Shown: one piece after another, positions 55,950-64,000 of the stretch
How the letters are laid out: each line of letters starts with the position of its first letter
Position numbering within the stretch: position 1 is the first letter of the stretch
Assembly: GCF_002878395.1 (NCBI RefSeq)
Contig: NC_061119.1
Coordinates: forward strand, 47,881,678-47,945,677
Reading direction: 5' to 3'
Origin: Capsicum annuum
Taxonomy: Eukaryota > Streptophyta > Magnoliopsida > Solanales > Solanaceae
Length of the DNA stretch: 64,000 nucleotides
Position numbers and translations under genes: made by a program
The notes under the pieces: model-generated
The model's input: the letters and a program-made list of their open reading frames with translations, nothing else
Told to the model about the DNA's origin: nothing
Databases searched by the model: none

Positions 55950-57925
55950 TAGAATTTGAAAATAAGATTTATAAATACATTATCCTTGAAAAAAATATTA
56001 TTAGTTAGTTTAAAACTAGAGTATAAGATTAGAATTTGAAATAAGATTTACAAATACATTATTCTTTAAAAAAATATTATTGTTAGTTAGATTAAAAATA
56101 GAAATCCACATTAAAAGAATTCTAAATGAACTCTTATATTTCATAAAGTTATCTATATAAAATATAATAATAAATAAATAAATATATTATTATTATTATT
56201 GATAAATATAAATTATATATTTATGGTGTGTATCTAGCACTTATCATTACTTGTGACTATTTTAAAATTTAATAATTAAATTCAACGTATATATCTACTT
56301 TAAATACCTTTACATATCTAAGTTATCAATTTATTTTTATAAACAAAATAAACAAACAAACAAAAGAAAGGAAGGAAAGAAAACGTGCAAAAAAAACTAT
56401 CAAAAGATAATAAGGATAATAAATTATTAATTTTAAATTAAAAATAATTATAATTAAAATTATTTATTAGAAATAGTTAGTTATCACATTAATAGTTTTA
56501 ATTGGATTTTTATCAAGTTTTGAATTGAAAGATTAAGTATTTGAATTCGAAATATATTATCCTTTAAATAAAAAAAAATTCATTATCTTAAAAATAGAAA
56601 CCCATAATTAAAGAGTCCTAATAGATATTTTGCTAATTTCAAACTTATCTCTTTAAAATTTAAATGCTATAAAATATATTTAAATATAATCTTATATTTC
56701 ATAAACTTATCTATATCGAATATAATGATAAATATATTATTATTATTATTATTATTATTATTGATAAATATATATAATATATATTTGTGGTGTGTATCTA
56801 AAACTTATCCTTACTTGCGATTATTTTAAAATTTTAAATATAAAATTGAATAGTTAAATTCAACGTATATATCTATTTGAAATACCTTTATATATCTAAG
56901 TTGTCAATTTATTAAAAGAATAACAAACAAACAAAAGAAAGAAGGAAAGGAAAGAAAAAAAAAGAAAATAAGAAAAAAGTGGAAAAAAATATCAAAAGAT
57001 AATTAAGACTAATAAATTATTAATTTGAAATTAAAATAATTATAAACAAAAATACTTACTAGAAATAGTTAGTTATCACATTATATAGTTCTAATTGGAC
57101 TCTTATCATGTTTTGAATTGAAAGATTAAGTATTTGAATTCGAAATACATAATCCTTTAAATAAAAAGATTTTCATTATCTTTATGATAGAAACCCATAA
57201 TTGAATAGTTTTAACAGATATTTTCTATTTCAAACCTATCTCTTTAAAATTTAAATGCTATAAAATATATTTAAATATAACTTTATATTTCATAAACTTA
57301 TCTATATCAAATATAATGATACATATATTAAAATTATTATTATTATTGATAAACATAAATAATATATATTTGTGGTGTTATCTAAAACATATCCTTACTT
57401 GCGATTATTTTAAAATTTTAAATATAAATTAAAATTTGATATTTAAATTTAACGTATATATCTACTTGAATACCTTTATCTGTATAAGTTGTCAATTTAT
57501 TTTTATAAAAAAATTAACAAACAGACAAAAGAAAGAAAGAAAGGAAAGGAAAGAAAAGAGAAGAAAGAAAAACGTGCAAAAGAAAAAAGATAAACTATCA
57601 AAAGACAATTAAGATTAATAAATTGTTAATTTTAAATTAAAATAATTATAAAACAAAATTACTTATTGAAAATATTTATTTATCATATTAGAGAGTTCTA
57701 ATTGGTATTACTTCAAGTTTTGAATTGAAAGATTAAATATTTGAATTTGAAATATATTATTCTTTTAATAAAAAAAATCATTATCTTAAAAATAGAAACT
57801 CATAATTGAAGAGTTCTAATAAATATTTTGCTATTTCAAATTTATCTCTTTAAAATTTTAATTCTATAATTATATTTAAATACAATTTAGTTACATATTA
57901 ATAAACTATGAAAAATCTATTAAAA
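55945..57925. repeat. Tandem block of ~560-600-bp AT-rich units (about 4 copies)
   Basis: Shared landmarks recur at about 56130, 56690, 57280 and 57880 ('tatatttcataaacttatct' and a following ATT run). Each full unit also has 'tagttagttatcacatta', 'ttgaattgaaagattaagta', 'caacgtatatatctac' and a purine-rich 'aaacaaaagaaagaaagg' segment. Each carries a (TTA/ATT)n run of different length. No coding capacity is present. Confidence 0.75.
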
Positions 57926-57994
<69 letters not shown>

Positions 57995-58080
57995 AGTAAT
58001 AGTAATAACGACGACGACAACAACAACAACAACAATAGTAATAATAACAACAACAATAGCTACATACATAGTAGAAGTAG
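57926..58080. repeat. Compound trinucleotide microsatellite
   Basis: (TTA)n at 57927-57958 turns into (TGA)n to about 57993, then (TAG/TAA) mixed, (CGA)3 near 58008-58017, (CAA)n to about 58035, and a mixed (AAT/AAC) tail. The long open frames here (poly-Tyr/Asp/Asn, poly-Met) are artefacts of the repeat. Confidence 0.9.
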
Positions 58081-58483
58081 TATTGTTTGAAATTAAATAT
58101 AAATTGAAAATACCCCAATTATCCCCACTGATAAGATTATTACAAAATTTAAACTGAAAAATTAGTTTTTTGGTTATGAATGATTCTTTTCTTATAGAAT
58201 ATTTTAATAATGGTATTTTAATAAAAAATTTAACATAAAAAATTATAAATATTTAAATTTAAAAATATATTATACTTTATTTTTTAAATAAAATTATCAT
58301 TAGTTTGAAACTAAAAACTTACTATTCATAAACTAATCCCTTTTAATGTTCTAAAATATATTTAAATATTATATAAATAATAATTAAAAAAATAATAACA
58401 ACAACAATAAATAATAGTAGTAGTAGAAGTAACACACACATAGTAGTAATACTTTTAGACTAAAAAATGTAATAGCAACAGTA

Positions 58484-58531
<48 letters not shown>

Positions 58532-58577
58532 GTAATAATAATAAATATAATAAATAATAGCTGTAGTACATATGTAG

Positions 58578-58611
<34 letters not shown>

Positions 58612-58847
58612 GCAGTAATAATGATAATAATTTTAAAAAAGTGATTTGTCTTTAAAAATAAAAGAAAGTCTTATAATATTGTAATAAAAGATTTGAATTA
58701 AAAATTAAAAATATTTAAATTTTTAAATATTAATTTTTTAGAAGAAAACAAAAAGGATTTTCATTAACTTTTTTCTTAATGATTTCATTAACTTAAAACT
58801 ATGAATCCATAATTAAAGAGTCCTAAATAAACTCTAACTATATCATA
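58081..58847. repeat. AT-rich region with (AAT)n runs
   Basis: Long ATA/AAT trinucleotide runs lie at about 58485-58560 and 58578-58630, separated by sequence related to the preceding ~580-bp units. No gene is seen. Confidence 0.7.
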
Positions 58848-59727
58848 ATAATAATAATAATAATAATAATCTATGTGTTAATAATAGTAGAAGTAATAAT
58901 AATATTACACACGTGTTACTATTGTTAGTAGTAACAGAAGTATAATAATAATAAAAATAATAAATAATAATAAAAATAATAATAATAATAAATAAATAAA
59001 ATCTGTAACTATGCAAATGCACATTTTAAATTTGATTTTTCTTTAATTGAAAGAAGAGATGATTTTAAACCCAAAAAATTGAAAGATAAATGCAGAGAAA
59101 CCTATCGGTTATAGGTCATCCATATTCCATGTAACAAGATAATTGCAGTTTCATTTTGATTTTGAATTTAAGTTTATCAATAAGTTGACTATTTCAATTT
59201 TGAAATTTCAAATTTAAAACATTATCTTTATAAAGCCATAAACATTCATCATTCCACAAAAATATATTTTTGCTACTATTCAAGAAGTAGTAATAATAAT
59301 AATAATAATCTATGTGTAAATAATAGTAGAAGTAATAATAATATTACATACGTGTTACTGTTGTTAGTAGTAAAAGAAGTATAATAATAATAAAAATAAT
59401 AAATAAAAAAAATAGTAATAATAATAATAATAAATAAATAAAATCTGTAATTATGCAAATGCACATTTTAAATTTGATTTTTCTTTAATTGAAAGAAGGG
59501 ATGATTTTAAACCCAAAAAATTGAAAAATAAATGCAGAGAAACCTATCGGTTATAGGCCATCCATTTTCCATGTAACAAGATAATTGTAGCTTCATTTTG
59601 ATTTTGAATTTAAGTTTATCAATAAGTTGACTATTTCTATTTTGAAATTTCAAATTTAAAAAATTATCTTTATAAAGTTATGAACATTCATCATTCCACA
59701 AAAATATTTTCCTGCTACTATTCATAT
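58848..59727. repeat. 439-bp tandem duplication (two copies)
   Basis: 58848-59287 and 59288-59727 are nearly the same. Both hold an AAT run, 'ctatgtgt.aataatagtag', 'tatgcaaatgcacattttaa', 'gcagagaaacctatcggtta' and 'tcattccacaaaaatat'. Spacing measured at 'ctatgtgt' is 439 bp. Few substitutions separate them, so the duplication is young. Confidence 0.88.
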
Positions 59728-60639
59728 TTTTTTTCTTTTTTTTTTTCCTCTTAGGTAAGTAGAAATATTGAAACTTGAAAGTAGGTCGCTAACTATTATC
59801 ATTTGAATGTAAACATTTATTTATTGCAACTTTTTATTATGTTATTCTACGATCTATATATATATATATATATAATAACAATAATCTACTAATAAATAAT
59901 AGTAGAACTCATAATATTATGTTTAGGATGATATATTTAACAAAGAAAGTATTAAACAAAGGATAATAGCAATAATAGTAATAACAATAAACAATAATAA
60001 TTTTAGTGGTAATAGCAGAAGACACGTAGAAGTAATTTTTTAATTTAGAAAAAAAAAATATTGCGGTTAGTAGGGGGTTTGGGCCACAGGTGACAAAAGA
60101 GTTTTAAAATGAGGTGTAGGTGACACAAGTCTTAATAATTGAGTAGAGGTGACAATTACTTAATTATGGTTTAAGAAAGTTTTGGAAATTTCAAAATAAC
60201 CCACAAGTTTTTAAATTTACACTTTGATCCAAAAATGTTAGTTAATATATAACAGGGAACGAAGGAAAAAAAAAAGCACATTTTTCTCTCTCCTTATCCG
60301 TTGTTATTTTCTCTTTCTTCGCGATATTTGTTGTTCATTGTTGTTGTTGCTTTATTCATTATCTTCTGATTCATTATGATCATCTTATACTTTATTATCA
60401 TCTTCATATTCTTCTTGTTGACCATTGTTGTTGTTGTTGTTGTTGTTACCCCAACTGATGCTCTTTGACCAAATTCTTATGTCAAATTTTGTTTCGTAAA
60501 TCACTTTTAACCTTGAAATTTACTTGAGAGGAGACTTTGGTAAGTTAGATTATGCTTTTTAGTTGAATCTGGGTAACTGCTAGTGTGTTGTTTTTTCAAC
60601 AATAGCTTGCACGTGAACATAAATGCAATACAAGACCAA
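59728..60639. other. AT-rich region with (TA)n and (TTG)n runs
   Basis: (TA)n lies at 59854-59873 and (GTT)n at 60425-60447. From 60060 a more complex block holds 'gggggtttgggccacaggtg' with three further 'gtgac' repeats, then pyrimidine-rich sequence (60275-60420) like a 5' leader. No ORF with a motif follows, so no gene is called. It could be the end of a DNA transposon, but the opposite end is not in the window. Confidence 0.4.
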
Positions 60640-60850
60640 TCAGTTAAACAGATCCATTATCTGTGACAACAGATAAATGTTTTGTTGTAACAGTAGACTC
60701 ATGTTGGATGGATTCATGTTTAAGGGTCTTAGGTGACCGTAGTATGAATCAAATAGATGGGTATTCTGTTGCACCAGATTAGTAATTTGTTTTAACAGAT
60801 AAATAATCTGTTTCATCAGATTACTACTATGTTTCGAACAACAAAATTCA
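60640..60850. repeat. Cluster of AACAGAT/ATCTGTT palindromic motifs
   Basis: 'aacagatccattatctgtga', 'caacagataaatgttttgtt' and 'aacagataaataatctgttt' form short inverted pairs. The same motif recurs in every unit of the satellite at 61555-64000. It lies on the other side of the small gene at 61068-61490. Stop-free frames here are shadows. Confidence 0.6.
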
Positions 60851-61067
60851 GATACAGCTCCTGTCACACACAAAACCTAACAGATAACTCATATATTTTT
60901 GCTGTTGATGCTGGAATCAAATTATTCCTTAATTGTAGACATGTCATTCGTTAAGAAATAGAAATAGACAATACGAAAATTAAATAAGAAATAAAAAGTC
61001 AAGTGCATCAAACATATTTTTTTTATAAAACAAACAAAAAAATACATAGATAACAGAAAAGAAAAGC

Positions 61068-61283
61068 TTAATTATTATTATCATCATTTTTAACATCATT
61101 ATTATTTGTATGGCCAGCCAGCCAATCTTCAAAGGGCAGCAGTAGCGCCCTCCGCAGCCTGCGGATCTCCCGCAACATCCTTACTCTGAAGGCAGCCAAC
61201 TCCCAATGCAAGTCATGAACCTCCTTCTGCAGTTCCCTCGTGGCGTCTCGTAAAATAGCGACATTCCACATAAGATCAGTCAT
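61068..61283 (-). CDS. Small unrecognised protein, 71 residues
   Basis: ATG at 61283 gives MTDLMWNVAILRDATRELQK, then EVHDLHWELAAFRVRMLREI, RRLRRALLLPFEDWLAGHT and an Asn/Asp-rich tail, with the stop at 61068. The middle has heptad-like hydrophobic spacing and many Arg, so a coiled coil or amphipathic helix is likely. GC content is about 50% against less than 30% around it, which supports real coding. A splice acceptor (cattttttag, AG at 61286-61287) lies two bases upstream of the ATG. A 5'UTR exon with donor 'ctctg|gtaatt' (GT at 61401-61402) gives a 117-bp intron. A TATA box lies at 61512-61520. I do not recognise the family, and no function is assigned. It may be part of a mobile or amplified unit, given the repeats on both sides. 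Confidence 0.55.
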   Translation of the reverse strand: MTDLMWNVAILRDATRELQKEVHDLHWELAAFRVRMLREIRRLRRALLLPFEDWLAGHTNNNDVKNDDNNN

Positions 61284-61402
61284 ATCTAAAAAATGCATAA
61301 GTTGACAAAACACACACGTAAACACAAAAGTAAAGAAAAGAAAGAATTTGAATGTAATGTAATACAACGTATATTTACAAAAAAAATCAAGAAAAAAATT
61401 AC

Positions 61403-61490
61403 CAGAGACAGGAAAAAGCTATCAAGCCTTTGAAGAGAAAGTAATTGAAGGTGTAACAAGAGCGAGAAATAAATAGTGTGTAGTAGAACG
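61403..61490 (-). other. 5'UTR exon of the small gene (predicted)
   Basis: Pyrimidine-rich leader on the minus strand ('actcaatcgttcgttctact' onward) ends at donor ctctg|gtaatt. The start near 61485-61490 is placed about 30 bases after the TATA box. It contains no ATG. Confidence 0.45.
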
Positions 61491-61511
61491 AACGATTGAG
61501 TAAGGAGGGGC

Positions 61512-61520
61512 CTATTTATA
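61512..61520 (-). promoter_or_regulatory. TATA box of the small gene
   Basis: Minus-strand 'tataaatag' followed by 'gcccctcctta' and a start region about 30 bases on. The satellite begins roughly 35 bp upstream, so nearly the whole promoter beyond the core is satellite unit. Confidence 0.6.
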
Positions 61521-61554
61521 AAGAATTGAACTTGACTGAGTTAGGCAAAAAATC

Positions 61555-62199
61555 GCAACTGTTCATCACCATTTATTAATGACATTTTTGATTACTGTAA
61601 AAAGTTATGACTTAATTAAATTAATCAATATTATGATACGTCATAAATTTTCAGCTTTATTATTATTAATAATTAGTTCTTTACAGGGAACCATTTTTTT
61701 ACACTGTTTTGGACAACAGATAATATAATCTATTGCATAAGATAAATCATCTGTTAAAACAAATATATCATGATTTACAACAAATAGATAACCTGTTGCA
61801 TCAGATAATATATCTGTTGCAACATATAATATATATATATATATATATATTTTTAAAAAAATAAATTATCTTCATGACATTCAAATTTTCTAACTTTTTA
61901 ATTATATAAATTAATAAAGCGGATTTAAAGGCATAACTGTTAACCTCCATTTATTAATGACATTCTTGATTACTGTAAGAAGTTATGACTTGATTAAATT
62001 AAACAATATTGTGATAAGTCATGACTTTTAAGATTTATTATTAAAATAATTAATTCTTTATAGGAACTGTTTTTTATTTACAATGAGTTGGACAATAGAT
62101 TATATATCTGTTGCATCAGATATATCATCTGTTACAGCGGATATATCATCCGTTGCAACAAATAGATAACCTGCTACACACGATAATATATTTGTTGCA

Positions 62200-62247
<48 letters not shown>

Positions 62248-62952
62248 ATATATTATCTTCATGACATCCAAATTTTCTAACTTTTTAATTATATAAATTA
62301 ATAAAGCAGATTTAAAGGTACAACTGTTCATCTCCATTTATTAATGACATTCTTGATTACTGTAAAAAGTTATGACTTAATTAAATTAATCAATATTATG
62401 ATAAGTCATGACTTTTCAGCTTTATTATTATTAATATTTAGTTCTATCCAGGAATAATTTTTTTAACACTGTTTTGGACAACAGATAATATATCTGTTGC
62501 ATCAGATAAATCATCTGTTACAACAGATATATCATGATTTGCATAAATAGATAACCTGTTGCATCATATAATATATCTCTTGCAACATATAATATATATA
62601 TTTTTTTTAAAAAAATAATTTACCTTCATGACATCCAAATTTTTTGATTTTTTAATTATATAAATTAATAAAGCAGATTTAAAGGCACAACTATTCACCT
62701 CCATTTATTAATGACATTCTTGATTGCTGTAAGAAGTTATGACTTAATTAAATTAAATAATATTATGATAAGTCATGACTTTCAGATTTATTATTAAAAT
62801 AATTAATTCTTTACAGGAACCGTTTTTTATTTACAATGAGTTGGACAACAGATTATATGTCTTTTGCATCAGATAAATCATCTGTTACAACAGATATATC
62901 ATCTGTTGCAACAAATAGATAACCTGTTACATAAGATAATATATCTGTTGCA

Positions 62953-63001
<49 letters not shown>

Positions 63002-63712
63002 ATAGATTATCTTCATGACATCTAAATTTTTTGACTTTTTAATTATATAAATTAATAAACCATATTTAAAGGAACAACTGTTCACCTATATTTATTAATA
63101 ACATTCTTGATTACTGTAAAAAGTTATGACTTAATTAAATTAATCAATGTTATGATAAATCATGGTTTTTCAGCTTTATTATTATTAGTAATTAGTTCTT
63201 TCCAGAACCAATTTTTTTTACACTGAGTTGGACAACAGATAATATATCTGTTGCATCAGATAAATCATTTGTTACAACAGATATATCATGATTTACAACA
63301 AATAGATAACCTGTTGCATAAGATACTATATCTGTTGCAACATAGAATATATATATTTTTTTAAAAAAATATATTATCTTCATGACATCTAAATTTTCTG
63401 ACTTTTTAATTATATAACTTAATAAAGCAGATTTAAAGGCACAACTGTTCACCTCTATTTATTAATGACATTCTTGATTACTGTAAAAAGTTATGACTTA
63501 ATTAAATTAATCAATATTGTGATAAGTCATGACTTTTTAGCTTTATTATTATTAATAATTAGTTCTTTTCAGGAATCATTTTTTTACACTAAGTTGGACA
63601 ACAGATAATATATTTGTTGCATCGGATAAATCATCTGTTACAATAGTTATATCATCCGTTGCATCAAATAGATAAACTGTTGTATCATATAATATTACTA
63701 TTGTAGCATATA

Positions 63713-63753
<41 letters not shown>

Positions 63754-64000
63754 AAAAAAAATAAAATTATCTTCATGACATCCAAATTTTTGACTTTTTA
63801 ATTATATAAATTAATAAAGCAGATTAAAAGGCACAACTGTTCACCTCTATTTATTAATGACATTCTTGATTACTGTAAAAGTAATGACTTTATTAAATTA
63901 ATCAATATCGTGATAAGTCATGACTTTTCAGCTTTATTATTATTAATAATTAGTTCTTTTTAGGAACTATTTTTTTACACTAAGTTGGACAGATAATATA
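61555..64000. repeat. ~380-bp satellite array (six units and part of a seventh)
   Basis: Units start with 'aactgttcacctccatttat' or a close variant near 61555, 61933, 62321, 62687, 63074, 63441 and 63834 (periods 366-393 bp). Each has 'gacattcttgattactgtaa', 'gataagtcatgactttt', palindromic 'catctgttacaacagat', 'ctgttgcaacatataat', a (TA)n run of variable length and 'cttcatgacatccaaatttt'. Two subtypes are visible: A (tcagctttattattattaat) in units 1, 3, 5, 6, 7 and B (agatttattattaaaataat) in units 2 and 4. The array continues past the window end. ORFs inside are shadows. Confidence 0.88.

Noticed and set aside
57906..58157. Open frames rich in Tyr, His, Asp, Asn or Met on both strands
   Set aside because: They are translations of the trinucleotide microsatellite, with no start context, domain or codon pattern.
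1..64000. Integrated plastid, mitochondrial or pararetrovirus DNA and tRNA/rRNA genes
   Set aside because: No organellar gene, capsid/movement-type motif, cloverleaf or rRNA segment was recognised; only tRNA-complementary primer sites and SINE-derived sequence were seen.

Overview
This window is plant nuclear DNA, most likely from a Solanaceae species with a large, retrotransposon-rich genome (Capsicum or a relative). The family is inferred from the LTR, SINE and RTE-LINE types and cannot be proven from the window. Almost everything is nested, decayed transposable elements. There is no bacterial, organellar or viral gene cluster. Host-gene content is limited to four things: a duplicated first exon of a WAT1-related (EamA) transporter, the C-terminal end of a cytosolic Hsp70 gene, a weak exon candidate near 52.8 kb, and a small unrecognised gene near 61.2 kb.

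Layout. Positions 250-12904 and 21409-35673 are two direct copies of one segmental duplication. Each copy holds, in order: the LTR of a Ty3/gypsy element (here called G2); a reverse-transcriptase fragment of another gypsy element (G3) split by a Ty1/copia element with TATGT target duplications; a 2.5-kb gypsy solo LTR inside that copia element (AGTAT target duplication); the rest of the G3 fragment; a 72-bp minisatellite; the WAT1-like exon; and a SINE/LINE tail. Between the copies lie a 5'-truncated gypsy element, G1 (12829-19967: gag, protease, RT, RNase H, integrase, chromodomain remnant, 3' LTR), and the integrase end and 3' LTR of G2.

Positions 35671-52119 are a non-coding (LARD-like) gypsy element with about 2.1-kb LTRs. 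Its 5' LTR carries an RTE LINE insertion. Its interior is split by an Athila-lineage element (40689-49006) that keeps gag and protease but has no RT, RNase H or integrase. Directly after the outer 3' LTR, 52120-52770 is a tandem array of about six 107-bp units derived from the body of an Au-like SINE. The rest is AT-rich: a MITE, the Hsp70 fragment (54329-54805) cut off at a (TA)n run, several tandem repeats and microsatellites, the small minus-strand gene (CDS 61068-61283, with TATA box and 5'UTR intron), and an approximately 380-bp satellite array that starts just upstream of its promoter and runs off the window end.

The most interesting points are a 1.2-kb near-identical tract inside the otherwise 5-7% diverged duplication (gene conversion or selection), the tandemly amplified SINE, the gag-protease-only Athila element with palindromic TGACG/GATAAG modules in its LTR and interior, and the small gene with a satellite abutting its promoter. 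I did not find a clearly new enzymatic or defence system.
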